A stretch of 9,084 nt of DNA from an uncultured bacterium (GCA_900555175.1 USJT01000032.1:1-9084), one strand, 5' to 3'. Counted from the stretch's first letter, positions 1-7,986 are shown. Translations and numbers: made by a program. Notes: generated by a model not told the origin, from the letters alone.

Positions 1-2873
1 TGCATAGCTGCTTCGGTTATGCTCATACCTGCTTCGTGTGCATCTTTCGCAAATTCAATAATCAAGATTGCCTGTTTTGTAGACAAACCTATTAACATAA
101 CAAGTCCGATTTGAGAATACAAGTCGAGTGAATAACCTGATACATATTGGAAGAACAATGCACCGACAAGGGCTACCGGAGATATTAAAAGTACGGCTAT
201 TGGCAGCATCCAGCTTTCATACAACCCTACAAGGAATAAGTAGATGAAAACAAGTGACATTGCAAGGATTGGACCAATTTGTCCGCTTGATTCTTTTTCC
301 TGTAAAGAGCTGCCAGACCAAGCGTAACCCATATCTTTAGGAAGAACTTCATCCGAAAGTTTTTCCATAGTGCTTATTGCCTGACCTGAACTTACGCCTT
401 CTCTTGCCTGACCGTTTATAAGGATTGACGGGTACATATTAAACCTTGTCAAACTGTAAGGGCCTACAATATTGCTAATATTTACAACTGCAGATAAAGG
501 AACCATTGTCCCTGCATTATTTTTTACGTATATTTTATCAATATCTGCAGGTTTTTCTCTGAATTCAGAATCTGCTTGCAGGTAAACACGATATACACGA
601 CCGTATTTGTTAAAGTCGTTTACGTAAGATTTTCCGAAATAGCCTGATAATGCACTATATATTTCGTTTATGTCAACACCTTGAGCAAGGGCTTTTCTCT
701 CATCAACTTTTATTAGCAATTGAGGCAAGTTTGCTGTGAATGATGTATAAACCATTTGGAAATCAGGACTTTTATTTGCAGCTGCAATAATTTTTTGAGC
801 TTCATCATAAAGTTGTTGAGGAGTTCTGTCGCCTTTATCCAAAAGCTGGTATTCAAAACCACCAAACATACCTAAACCTGAAATTGACGGAGGTGAGAAT
901 GATGCAATTGTTGCTGACGGATAATTTGCAAATTCTTTTTTGATTTTGCTTAAAATACTTTGCATAGATTGATCTTTGCTTTTACGTTCAGACCAATTTT
1001 TCAACTGAGCAACAATAAGTGCCGTATTTTCTCCTGAATATCCGACAAGGTTAATTGTTGTATCAACCCCGGGGATTTGAAGAATTCTTGATTCAACTTC
1101 TTTTGCAACCATTTCTGTTCTTGATGCTGAAGATCCGTCAGGTAGCTGTATTTGAGAGAAAACAGCACCTTTATCTTCTGTCGGTAAGAAGCCTTTTGGA
1201 ATTAACCAGAACATTACCGATGTAAAGAGGATAACTCCGATATAAAGTGTTGCTGTAAGTCTTGGAGAGTTAATAAATATTTTAACCCCTTCCAAATATT
1301 TATCTCTGATTCCGTTGAACCAGTCATCAAATTTTTGGATAAATTCAAAATCGGCTTTTTCTTCACCTGATTTCAAAATCATTGCACAAAGAGCAGGTGC
1401 AAGAGTAAGAGCAACAAGTGTTGAAAGACCGATTGATGATGCAATACACAATGCAAACTGTCTGAACATTTGACCTGTAATTCCTGACATAAATGATACA
1501 GGAACGAATACAGCCATCAATACAAGAGAAGTTGCCAATACTGCGCCAAATACTTCCTCCATTGTAATCTCTGTTGCATCAACAGGATTTTTGCCTTCCT
1601 GAATGTGTCTTTGCGTGTTTTCAAGTACAACGATAGCATCATCTACAACCAGACCTACCGCTAATACAAGTCCGAATAAGATAAGCAAGTTTACCGAGAA
1701 ACCGAGAATATTCATAAAGATAAATACCCCGATTAGAGAAACAGGGATTGCACAGAATGGAATTAATGCTGCTCTTGCACTTCCAAGGAACATATAAGTT
1801 ACGATACCTACAAGCACAATTGCAAGGGCGATTGCGTTAATAACTTCTTTAATTGATTCTCTAACGAAATCGGTTTCATCACGCTGAATTTTATATTCAA
1901 TACCTTGCGGGAAACTTTTACTTAATTCTGCCATTTTCGCTCTGATTTTGTTTGACAAATCAATAGCGTTCGCTTCAGGTAATTGGCTTATGGAAATCAT
2001 TGCGGTATCTTTTCCGCCAATTCTTGAGAAGTATGAATAACTTTCTGCACCTAATTCTACTCTGGCAATATCTTTTAATCTAATTTGAGAGCCGTCAGGT
2101 TTTGAACGAATAATTATATCTTCAAATTCTTTAACGTCTTTTAAACGGCCTTTAGTTCTCATTGTAAGCTTAATCATCTGCTTATTTTTCATAGGTTCAA
2201 CACCCAAATCACCTGCAGGAACCTGAGTGTTTTGAGCTTGGATTGCGGCATTAACCTCGGAAACAGAAACTCCAAGGTTTGCCATTTTCCCTGCATCAAG
2301 CCAAATTCTCATAGAATAATCAGATGAGCCGAATACTGAAACTTTACCTATACCTTTGATACGGGCAAGTTCATCTTTAATATATATAGATGCGTAGTTT
2401 GCAACATATAATGAATCGTAAGTGTGTGTCGGTGAATTTACGGAAATCATCATCAAACCGGGGCCACCTGTTGACTTTTTAACAGAAAGTCCGTATCTTC
2501 TAACTTCTTCAGGCAAACGCGGTGTAACAAGCTGGTTTTGAACGTTTACAACCGCCATATCAGGGTCAGAACCGATTTCAAAATACAAAGTAAGCTGATA
2601 TTGCCCGTTTTGGGAAGTTGAAGACATATAAATCATATCTTCAACACCGTTTAACTGTGCTTCAACAGGAGCTGCGATTGTATCTTCTATAACATCAGAA
2701 CTCGCACCTGCATAAGTTGCGGTAACAACTACCTGAGGAGGTGTGATTGACGGGTATTCTTCCAAAGGCAGAGTCGTAATCATAAGCATACCCGCTAACA
2801 TAATGGCAAGTGAAATTACAATTGCCAGTTTGGGGCGCTTGATAAATATATTTCCTTTATTTTCTTTTTGCAT
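1..2873 (-). CDS. acrB: RND multidrug efflux transporter, AcrB/HAE1 family (C-terminus cut by window edge)
   Basis: Inner-membrane proton-driven pump that takes substrates from the membrane/periplasm and passes them to an outer-membrane channel through the adjacent adaptor protein. The frame is open from the start to the window edge, giving 957 residues of an expected ~1040; the last ~90 residues (about helices TM11-12) are missing. TM1 is at about residues 10-28 and is followed by a porter-domain segment (LPLEEYPSITPP). TM4 carries the paired proton-relay aspartates (GLVVDDAIVVLEN, D411/D412, like AcrB D407/D408). TM7 is followed by FLPTEDKG, the second porter half has FGGFEYQL and YVNDF, and TM10 has GLSTKQAIL with the relay lysine K933 (AcrB K940). 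The TM11 arginine lies outside the window. The gene starts 66 bp after the adaptor stop, so one transcript is likely. The family call is firm; substrates cannot be read from sequence, and the symbol is by family analogy. Confidence 0.95.
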   Translation of the reverse strand, partial: MQKENKGNIFIKRPKLAIVISLAIMLAGMLMITTLPLEEYPSITPPQVVVTATYAGASSDVIEDTIAAPVEAQLNGVEDMIYMSSTSQNGQYQLTLYFEIGSDPDMAVVNVQNQLVTPRLPEEVRRYGLSVKKSTGGPGLMMISVNSPTHTYDSLYVANYASIYIKDELARIKGIGKVSVFGSSDYSMRIWLDAGKMANLGVSVSEVNAAIQAQNTQVPAGDLGVEPMKNKQMIKLTMRTKGRLKDVKEFEDIIIRSKPDGSQIRLKDIARVELGAESYSYFSRIGGKDTAMISISQLPEANAIDLSNKIRAKMAELSKSFPQGIEYKIQRDETDFVRESIKEVINAIALAIVLVGIVTYMFLGSARAALIPFCAIPVSLIGVFIFMNILGFSVNLLILFGLVLAVGLVVDDAIVVLENTQRHIQEGKNPVDATEITMEEVFGAVLATSLVLMAVFVPVSFMSGITGQMFRQFALCIASSIGLSTLVALTLAPALCAMILKSGEEKADFEFIQKFDDWFNGIRDKYLEGVKIFINSPRLTATLYIGVILFTSVMFWLIPKGFLPTEDKGAVFSQIQLPDGSSASRTEMVAKEVESRILQIPGVDTTINLVGYSGENTALIVAQLKNWSERKSKDQSMQSILSKIKKEFANYPSATIASFSPPSISGLGMFGGFEYQLLDKGDRTPQQLYDEAQKIIAAANKSPDFQMVYTSFTANLPQLLIKVDERKALAQGVDINEIYSALSGYFGKSYVNDFNKYGRVYRVYLQADSEFREKPADIDKIYVKNNAGTMVPLSAVVNISNIVGPYSLTRFNMYPSILINGQAREGVSSGQAISTMEKLSDEVLPKDMGYAWSGSSLQEKESSGQIGPILAMSLVFIYLFLVGLYESWMLPIAVLLISPVALVGALFFQYVSGYSLDLYSQIGLVMLIGLSTKQAILIIEFAKDAHEAGMSITEAAM

Positions 2874-2878
2874 CATAT

Positions 2879-2884
2879 CCCTTT
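2879..2884 (-). promoter_or_regulatory. Ribosome binding site that decides the acrB start
   Basis: Two ATG codons lie in tandem at the gene start (first base at 2876 or 2873). The Shine-Dalgarno-like AAAGGG lies 5 nt before the second ATG but only 2 nt before the first. I therefore chose the second, giving an N-terminus of MQKENKGN. The difference is a single methionine. Confidence 0.6.
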
Positions 2885-2939
2885 AATTTGCGAAGATTAA
2901 TATTTTACGTAAATTGTTAAAAGTTTTTTTATCTTCTAT

Positions 2940-4094
2940 TTAGTTACCTTGTGATTTAATTTTTTTCATTTCTTCTTCTGTAACGATTTTAACAGGTTTT
3001 CCCGGAATAACTTTTTGTAAGCCTTCTGTGATAATTCTGTCGCCTTTTTGCAAGCCTTCATTGATAATCCAGTTATTTCCGTTTTGTTCACCTGTTTTTA
3101 CGTAAGTCAGTTGCGGTAAATTATTTTCATCAAGTTTATAAACATATTTACCTGCCTGATTTTCAAGAACAGCAGTTACAGGTGCAACAGGAACTTCCAC
3201 AGGATTGTTTGAATATAATCTGACTGTTACAAATTCTCCGTGTATAAGTTCATTGTTAGGGTTTTGGAATGTAGCTCTAAGGGTTACTGTGCCTGTTGAT
3301 TGGTCAACTTTGTTGTCTTGGAAGTCTTGAACTCCGTTTATAGGATATTTTGCACCACCGCTTAGTAAAAGTTCAACTTTTCTGTTTTTGTTGTTAGCTT
3401 TATCAGCGTCTGCAAGCACCTGAAAATCAGTAGAATCCAGCGGGAATGTTACATATATCGGGTTTGTGCTGTTAATTGTTGTCAAAGCACCTGATGTCGG
3501 AGATACATAGTTTCCGACAGTTACGTTGATAATCCCGACTTTCCCGTTTACAGGAGATTTTACTCTTGTGTAACCTAGATTTCTGTTTGCATCGTTATAA
3601 GATGCTTCTGCAGATGCAAGTTGAGCTTTTAGAGCATCTCTGTTAGATAATAGTTGGTCATATTGCGCTTTTGCAATGTAATCTTTTTTTACAAGTTCTG
3701 CGGCACGTCTGAGTTGTTTTTCGGCATAAACAAGCTGGGCTCTTAAGTTTCTTACATTAGCTCCTGCAACGTTTGCAGCATTTGAGTATTCTGTCGGCTC
3801 GATTAAGAACAAGATTTGTCCTTGTTTTACGTAATCGCCTTCTTTAAAGTAGCTTTTTTCAAGATATCCTGAAATACGAGCTAAAACATCTACTCTGTAT
3901 TTTGAAACAACCCTTCCTGGTGCTTCAAATTTGCGAATAACTTTTTGAGTTCCGATTGCTTGTACCGTAACACTTGGTGCCGGTTTGTTAAGCATTGATT
4001 TGTTTTGCATAATACTTGAAACTTTGGCGTATCCAAATCTTATGAGTATTGCTGCAATAATTATAGACAAAAATATTATAATATTTTTTTTCAT
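2940..4094 (-). CDS. acrA: RND efflux periplasmic adaptor (membrane fusion protein), AcrA/MexA family
   Basis: 384 residues, normal for the family. It links the RND pump to a TolC-type outer-membrane channel in the periplasm. An N-terminal hydrophobic stretch (about residues 4-22) acts as signal or membrane anchor; there is no lipobox cysteine, so it is not an AcrA-style lipoprotein. The first lipoyl/barrel-sandwich half is at about 66-100 (ISGYLEKSYFKEGDYVKQGQILFLIEP). A helical hairpin spans about 103-172. The second lipoyl half is at about 173-210 (YTRVKSPVNGKVG, VGNYVSPTSGALTTI). A beta-barrel and a membrane-proximal domain follow, ending in GLQKGDRIITEGLQKVIPGKPVK. The hairpin tip has R130 and L134 at the channel-contact RLS positions but A141 in place of Ser. 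The start has a GGGAG Shine-Dalgarno 5 nt upstream. It is first in an adaptor-pump operon. Family assignment is firm; the gene symbol is by analogy. Confidence 0.95.
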   Translation of the reverse strand: MKKNIIIFLSIIIAAILIRFGYAKVSSIMQNKSMLNKPAPSVTVQAIGTQKVIRKFEAPGRVVSKYRVDVLARISGYLEKSYFKEGDYVKQGQILFLIEPTEYSNAANVAGANVRNLRAQLVYAEKQLRRAAELVKKDYIAKAQYDQLLSNRDALKAQLASAEASYNDANRNLGYTRVKSPVNGKVGIINVTVGNYVSPTSGALTTINSTNPIYVTFPLDSTDFQVLADADKANNKNRKVELLLSGGAKYPINGVQDFQDNKVDQSTGTVTLRATFQNPNNELIHGEFVTVRLYSNNPVEVPVAPVTAVLENQAGKYVYKLDENNLPQLTYVKTGEQNGNNWIINEGLQKGDRIITEGLQKVIPGKPVKIVTEEEMKKIKSQGN

Positions 4095-4134
4095 TGTCTC
4101 TCCCTGTCTGATTTATGATAAAATCGGTTAATTG

Positions 4135-4150
4135 TGTTGTTTTTGCAACA
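4135..4150. repeat. Short inverted repeat near the acrA transcription start
   Basis: TGTTG and CAACA form perfect 5-bp arms separated by TTTTTG. The element lies just downstream of the candidate acrA -10 box, over the expected start of transcription, where a repressor could bind. Arms this short are common by chance in AT-rich DNA, and no local regulator gene is visible, so an operator role is only a possibility. Confidence 0.25.
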
Positions 4151-4155
4151 TTCCT

Positions 4156-4185
4156 ATTTTACTATTAAACATAAACGGGTGTCAA
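4156..4185 (-). promoter_or_regulatory. Candidate sigma70 promoter for the acrA-acrB operon
   Basis: On the minus strand a perfect -35 TTGACA (4180-4185) is followed after 18 bp by TAAAAT (4156-4161), five of six matches to the -10 consensus. The sequence upstream of the -35 is AT-rich. Transcription would start near 4149, leaving a leader of roughly 55 nt before the ATG at 4094. The position between rdgB and acrA suggests the pump can be transcribed independently of the upstream housekeeping genes. Confidence 0.7.
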
Positions 4186-4200
4186 CAAAATTATTTCAAA

Positions 4201-4216
4201 AATCGCCCTATCGATT
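4201..4216 (-). terminator. Possible weak terminator after rdgB
   Basis: On the minus strand AATCG and CGATT form a 5-bp stem around a 6-nt loop (ATAGGG), followed by a short T run. It sits after rdgB and just before the acrA promoter, the right place to separate the two units. The stem is short, so this is weak; readthrough from rdgB into acrA cannot be excluded. Confidence 0.25.
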
Positions 4217-4274
4217 ATGATAAATCTTTCTTTTTGACAAATATTAAAAATTATATACTTTATTTAATATAAAT

Positions 4275-4862
4275 TTAATTAGTTGGGTTGGTATTTAAAA
4301 ATTTCAAAACTTTTCTTAGTGCTCTGCTACGGTGAGAAATTTCATTTTTCTCGTCTTCTGTCATTTCTGCCATAGTTTGTTTGTATTCGGTATCTTTTGT
4401 TAGAAAAACAGGATCGTAGCCAAATCCGTTTTGACCGGATTGTTTTTCTGCAATTTTGCCAAAGCATTCCCCTCTTGTTTGGAATAAGATATTTCCTTCA
4501 CTGTCAACAAGTGTCATTGCGCATACAAATTTTGCGTTTCTGTTTTTCTCATTTTTTAATACGTTTAATAATTTATCAATTCTTTTTTGCGGAGTTGTTT
4601 CATATCTTGCAGAATAAATCCCGGGTGCTCCGTCAAGTGCTTCCACGCATAGTCCTGAATCATCTGCAAGTGAAATTTTCCCGCTCACTTTTGCAGCTTC
4701 TTTTGCTTTTATAAATGAATTTTCTTCAAAAGTTTTACCGTTTTCAATCGGGTTAAAGTTATCTGGCGGCAAAACAAATTTTATACCTGTATCTTTTGCA
4801 ATATCTTGTATTTCTTGTAATTTATGAGCGTTTCCTGTTGCAAATACAATTGTTTGAGTCAT
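4275..4862 (-). CDS. rdgB: dITP/XTP pyrophosphatase (RdgB/HAM1 family)
   Basis: Cytosolic house-cleaning enzyme that hydrolyses dITP, ITP and XTP to monophosphates and pyrophosphate, keeping deaminated purines out of DNA and RNA. It is 195 residues, close to the 197 of E. coli RdgB. Family signatures run in order: FATGNAHK nucleotide-binding segment (residues 7-14), GKTFEENSFIKA (42-53), LADDSGLCVEALDGAPGIYSAR (about 65-86) with D68 at the catalytic position, then NGFGYDPVF, and SHRSRAL near the C-terminus. All key motifs are intact. The start is preceded by AAAGGAT 8 nt upstream. It lies 117 bp after uppS on the same strand; I see no convincing promoter in that gap, so cotranscription with uppS is likely but unproven. 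Confidence 0.95.
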   Translation of the reverse strand: MTQTIVFATGNAHKLQEIQDIAKDTGIKFVLPPDNFNPIENGKTFEENSFIKAKEAAKVSGKISLADDSGLCVEALDGAPGIYSARYETTPQKRIDKLLNVLKNEKNRNAKFVCAMTLVDSEGNILFQTRGECFGKIAEKQSGQNGFGYDPVFLTKDTEYKQTMAEMTEDEKNEISHRSRALRKVLKFLNTNPTN

Positions 4863-4979
4863 ACATTTATATCCTTTACGAGCTTTACAGAAGTTCTGGT
4901 GGCAGGTGGTTAAAAAGTTTAGTTTTTATTAAAAATAACCTGTCATCCAGCCTTTTTAAATATCTTGCCCTCTTAAAAT

Positions 4980-5708
4980 TTATTTTCCAAATCTTCTTTG
5001 GCGATTATGGAATTCTTCAATAGCAAGAGCCAGTGAAGTTTTATCGAATTCAGGCCAATATTTTTTTGTTATATATATTTCAGAATATGCAATTTGCCAC
5101 AAGAGGTAATTTGATATTCTCATTTCTCCGCCTGTTCTTATTAGCAAATCAGGATCAGGAATATTTTTGGTGTATAAGTTTTCGGATATCAAATCTTCAG
5201 TAATATCTTCAGGCTTAATTCCTTGTGCAACAATACTTTTAACGGCATGCACAATTTCATCTCTTGATCCGTAATTAAATGCAATCTGTAAATGAACTCC
5301 TGTATTATTTTTTGTAGTTTCAACAGAATTTGCAAGAATTTTTTGAAGCTTGGCACTCAATTTTGAAATATCACCGATAAAACTTATTACAACACCTTCT
5401 GAGTGCATTTCAGCAAGCTCATTTGTAAGAGTAATTGCTAAAAGCTCCATCAAAAAATCAACTTCTTCTTTTTTTCTGTTCCAATTCTCTGTTGAAAATG
5501 CGTAAACAGTTAAATATTTTATTCCAAAATCTTTACAAGCACGTAAAGTAGCTTTTAGAGCATCAACGCCTTTTTTATGCCCCATTGCAGACGGTAAATT
5601 TTTCTCCTTTGCCCAACGGCGGTTTCCGTCCATAATAATTGCAATGTGCTTTAAAGCAGTTTCTTTTACAATCTCAGCTGTTGTTAAATCTTTTTCTTTA
5701 GTTTTCAT
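4980..5708 (-). CDS. uppS: Isoprenyl transferase / undecaprenyl diphosphate synthase
   Basis: A cis-prenyltransferase that condenses isopentenyl diphosphate units onto farnesyl diphosphate to make the C55 lipid carrier for peptidoglycan and surface polysaccharides. The motifs are complete: HIAIIMDGNRRWAK with the catalytic aspartate at residue 27, GHKKGVDAL, YLTVYAFSTENWNR, FNYGSRDEIV, and the C-terminal block DPDLLIRTGGEMRISNYLLWQIAYSEIYIT. With the ATG at 5708 the protein is 242 residues, within the family range of about 240-255. The frame stays open upstream to a TTG at 5747, but those 13 residues (FVIFNICNIIRI...) do not look like a UppS N-terminus, so I start at MKTKEK. An AGGA lies only 2 nt before this ATG, unusually close. 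It is divergent from fusA and upstream of rdgB. Confidence 0.96.
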   Translation of the reverse strand: MKTKEKDLTTAEIVKETALKHIAIIMDGNRRWAKEKNLPSAMGHKKGVDALKATLRACKDFGIKYLTVYAFSTENWNRKKEEVDFLMELLAITLTNELAEMHSEGVVISFIGDISKLSAKLQKILANSVETTKNNTGVHLQIAFNYGSRDEIVHAVKSIVAQGIKPEDITEDLISENLYTKNIPDPDLLIRTGGEMRISNYLLWQIAYSEIYITKKYWPEFDKTSLALAIEEFHNRQRRFGK

Positions 5709-5715
5709 AATCCTA

Positions 5716-5743
5716 ATTATATTGCAAATATTAAAAATTACAA
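5716..5743 (-). promoter_or_regulatory. Candidate uppS promoter, implying a very short or absent leader
   Basis: On the minus strand TTGTAA (5738-5743) and a perfect TATAAT (5716-5721) are separated by 16 bp. The -10 ends only 7 nt before the ATG at 5708, so transcription would begin at or next to the start codon. TATAAT arises readily in AT-rich DNA. The support is the perfect -10 combined with exact symmetry to the fusA promoter. Confidence 0.45.
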
Positions 5744-5759
5744 ACAAATTGTTTTGTAA
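5738..5759. repeat. 22-bp inverted repeat spanning both divergent -35 boxes
   Basis: The arms TTACAAA (5738-5744) and TTTGTAA (5753-5759) are perfect 7-bp complements around an 8-bp centre; counting the centre, 9 of 11 base pairs match. The outer six bases of each arm are the -35 hexamers of the candidate uppS (minus) and fusA (plus) promoters. It could be an operator for a dimeric regulator controlling both genes, or simply two similar -35 boxes facing apart. Confidence 0.5.
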
Positions 5760-5781
5760 AAATACATGTTTGTGTGATAAT
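5754..5781 (+). promoter_or_regulatory. Candidate fusA promoter with extended -10
   Basis: TTGTAA (5754-5759) is followed after 16 bp by GATAAT (5776-5781), with a TG at 5773-5774 forming an extended -10. Transcription would start near 5788, giving a leader of about 53 nt. A second perfect TATAAT lies at 5800-5805 but has no good -35, so it is a weaker alternative. The AAGGA ribosome site at 5827-5831 is 9 nt before the ATG. Confidence 0.55.
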
Positions 5782-5840
5782 TTTTAATGAGGCTAAAAAT
5801 ATAATAGCGATGTACACAATATAAAAAAGGAAAAAACAAA

Positions 5841-7931
5841 ATGGCAAGAAAAACTCCATTAGAAAAAATCAGAAACATTGGTATTGCCGCTCACATCGAT
5901 GCCGGTAAAACCACTACAACTGAACGTATTTTGTTTTACACAGGTAAAACTCATAAAATCGGAGAAGTTCATGATGGTGCTGCTGTAACAGACTTCATGG
6001 AACAAGAACGTGAAAGAGGTATTACAATTCAATCAGCTGCTGTTACTGCTGAATGGAAAGGTCACCAAATTAACATTATCGACACCCCGGGCCACGTTGA
6101 CTTTACAATCGAAGTTGAAAGATCTTTACGTGTATTAGACGGTGTTGTTGCTGTATTCTGTGCAGTAGGCGGTGTTCAATCTCAATCAGAAACAGTTTGG
6201 AGACAAGCTAACAGATATGAAGTACCTCGTATGGTATTCGTTAACAAAATGGATAGAACAGGTGCTGATTTTTATAGAGTAGTTGACCAAATTAAAACAA
6301 GATTAGGTGCAAATGCTGTTCCTATTCAATTGCCTATCGGTGCTGAAGATAAATTTACAGGTTTGATTGACCTTATGACAATGAAGGCTGAAATTTATAC
6401 AAACGATTTAGGTACTGATATCAGAGAAGAAGACGTTCCTGCTGATATGGCAGAAAAAGCTAAACAATACAGAGATGCTATGGTTGAAGCTATCGCTTCT
6501 GAAGACGATGCATTGATGGAAAAATATTTTGATGATCCTGATTCAATCACAGTTGATGAATTGAAAGCAGTATTGAGAAGATCAGTTTGCGAAAACAAAA
6601 TCGTTCCTGTAACTTGCGGTACAGCTTTCAAAAACAAAGGTGTTCAATTATTGTTAAATGCCGTTGTTGATTATATGCCATCACCTGTTGATGTAAAAGC
6701 TATTGAAGGTGAATTGGAAGACGGTACAAAAACTGAAAGACATTCTTCAGATTCAGAACCATTCTCAGCTTTGGCATTTAAAGTTATGACTGACCCTTAT
6801 GTAGGTCGTTTGACTTTCTTAAGAGTTTATTCAGGTGTAATCACTGCAGGTTCTTATGTTCTAAATGCTACTAACGGCAAAAAAGAACGTATCGCAAGAT
6901 TGGTCCGTATGTATGCTGATCAACGTATTGAAGAACAAGAAGTTTACGCAGGTGATATCTGTGCAGCAGTTGGTTTGAAAGATACAACAACAGGTGATAC
7001 ATTATGTGATGAAAAAGCTCCAATCATTTTGGAAAGAATGACTTTCCCTGATCCTGTAATTTCTGTTGCTATCGAACCAAAAACAAAAGCTGACCAAGAT
7101 AAGATGGGTATTGCTCTTCAAAAACTTGCAGAAGAAGATCCTTCTTTCCGTGTTAAATCAGATACAGAAACAGGTCAGACAATTATTTCAGGTATGGGTG
7201 AACTTCACCTTGATATCATTGTTGACCGTATGTTAAGAGAATTCAAAGTAGAAGCTAATATCGGTAAACCTCAAGTTGCATACAGAGAAACAATCAGAGG
7301 TACAGCAGATCAAGATTCTAAATTCATCCGTCAGTCAGGTGGTAAAGGTCAATATGGCCATGTTAAAGTTAGAATTTCTCCAGCTGAAGAAAATGCCGGA
7401 TTTGTATTTGAAAACAAAATCGTTGGTGGTGCTATTCCTAAAGAATACATTGAACCTGCAAGAAAAGGTATGGAAGAAGCTTTAGAAGGCGGTATCTTAG
7501 CAGGATTCCCAATGATTGACGTTAAAGTTGAACTTTATGATGGATCTTACCACGAAGTTGACTCTTCTGAAATGGCATTCAAAATCGCTGGTTCTATGGC
7601 TATTAAAGATGGTTGTAGAAAAGCTCAACCTTGTATTTTGGAACCTATGATGAAGGTTGAAATCGAAATCCCTGATGAATTTACAGGTACAATCATCGGT
7701 GATATTTCAAGAAGAAGAGGCCGTGTTGAAGGTCAAGAACCTGTTGGTACAACAGGAAATGTTATCGTAAGAGCATTAGTTCCTCTTGCTAACATGTTCG
7801 GTTATGCTACTGATTTGAGATCAAATACTCAAGGCCGTGGTACTTTCTCAATGGAATTCAACCATTATGAACAAGTACCTGCTAATATTGAAAAAGAAAT
7901 CATTGAAAAATCAGGCGCAAGCAAAGCATAA
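5841..7931 (+). CDS. fusA: Translation elongation factor G (EF-G)
   Basis: Ribosomal translocase GTPase that moves tRNA and mRNA after peptide bond formation and also helps ribosome recycling. It is 696 residues, full length. The G domain shows AHIDAGKT (17-24, P-loop), the RERGITI switch segment (57-63), DTPGH (81-85) and NKMD (135-138). Later domains follow in order: domain II with [16 protein letters not shown], domain III with [11 protein letters not shown], domain IV with [11 protein letters not shown] and the decoding-site tip [11 protein letters not shown] (H571, equivalent of E. coli H583), and domain V with [14 protein letters not shown]. It looks like the canonical housekeeping EF-G, not a divergent paralogue. 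No rpsL, rpsG or tuf neighbours are present; the gene has its own promoter region and terminator, so it appears monocistronic. Confidence 0.98.
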   Translation: MARKTPLEKIRNIGIAAHIDAGKTTTTERILFYTGKTHKIGEVHDGAAVTDFMEQERERGITIQSAAVTAEWKGHQINIIDTPGHVDFTIEVERSLRVLDGVVAVFCAVGGVQSQSETVWRQANRYEVPRMVFVNKMDRTGADFYRVVDQIKTRLGANAVPIQLPIGAEDKFTGLIDLMTMKAEIYTNDLGTDIREEDVPADMAEKAKQYRDAMVEAIASEDDALMEKYFDDPDSITVDELKAVLRRSVCENKIVPVTCGTAFKNKGVQLLLNAVVDYMPSPVDVKAIEGELEDGTKTERHSSDSEPFSALAFKVMTDPYVGRLTFLRVYSGVITAGSYVLNATNGKKERIARLVRMYADQRIEEQEVYAGDICAAVGLKDTTTGDTLCDEKAPIILERMTFPDPVISVAIEPKTKADQDKMGIALQKLAEEDPSFRVKSDTETGQTIISGMGELHLDIIVDRMLREFKVEANIGKPQVAYRETIRGTADQDSKFIRQSGGKGQYGHVKVRISPAEENAGFVFENKIVGGAIPKEYIEPARKGMEEALEGGILAGFPMIDVKVELYDGSYHEVDSSEMAFKIAGSMAIKDGCRKAQPCILEPMMKVEIEIPDEFTGTIIGDISRRRGRVEGQEPVGTTGNVIVRALVPLANMFGYATDLRSNTQGRGTFSMEFNHYEQVPANIEKEIIEKSGASKA

Positions 7932-7955
7932 TTTTTTCATACTTTATATAAAAAG

Positions 7956-7986
7956 AAGCTCCTTAAATTTTTTAAGGAGCTTTTTT
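7956..7986 (+). terminator. Strong intrinsic terminator of fusA, probably bidirectional
   Basis: A 12-bp perfect stem (AAGCTCCTTAAA with TTTAAGGAGCTT) around a TTT loop is followed by a T run, 25 nt after the fusA stop. On the opposite strand the same stem is followed by CTTTTTATA, so it can also end transcription of the convergent gene that stops at 8024. This is the expected arrangement between two convergent genes. Confidence 0.9.

Noticed and set aside
1603..1797. Plus-strand open frame of 64 codons
   Set aside because: Antisense to the AcrB TM2-TM5 coding region; a shadow of the real gene.
4250..4255. Minus-strand TATAAT between rdgB and acrA as an alternative acrA promoter
   Set aside because: The -35 at 17 bp (TTAAAT) is poor and the leader would be about 150 nt; the TTGACA-18-TAAAAT site is clearly better.
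4234..4259. Plus-strand TTGACA followed by TATACT
   Set aside because: The spacer is only 14 bp and it faces antisense into rdgB with no plus-strand gene until 5841; probably chance in AT-rich DNA.
4397..4714. Plus-strand open frame of 105 codons
   Set aside because: It lies antisense within rdgB, whose motifs are complete; its translation is Leu/Phe-rich without domain features, as expected of a shadow frame.
4796..5023. Plus-strand open frame of 75 codons across the rdgB-uppS gap
   Set aside because: It overlaps the 5' end of rdgB and the 3' end of uppS antisense, has no ribosome site I could see, and has no recognisable features.
5709..5747. Upstream TTG start extending uppS by 13 residues
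   Set aside because: The extension (FVIFNICNIIRI) does not resemble a UppS N-terminus, has no ribosome site, and overlaps the candidate promoter; the ATG at 5708 gives the normal length.
6395..6637. Minus-strand open frame of 80 codons
   Set aside because: Antisense inside fusA, which is intact and full length.
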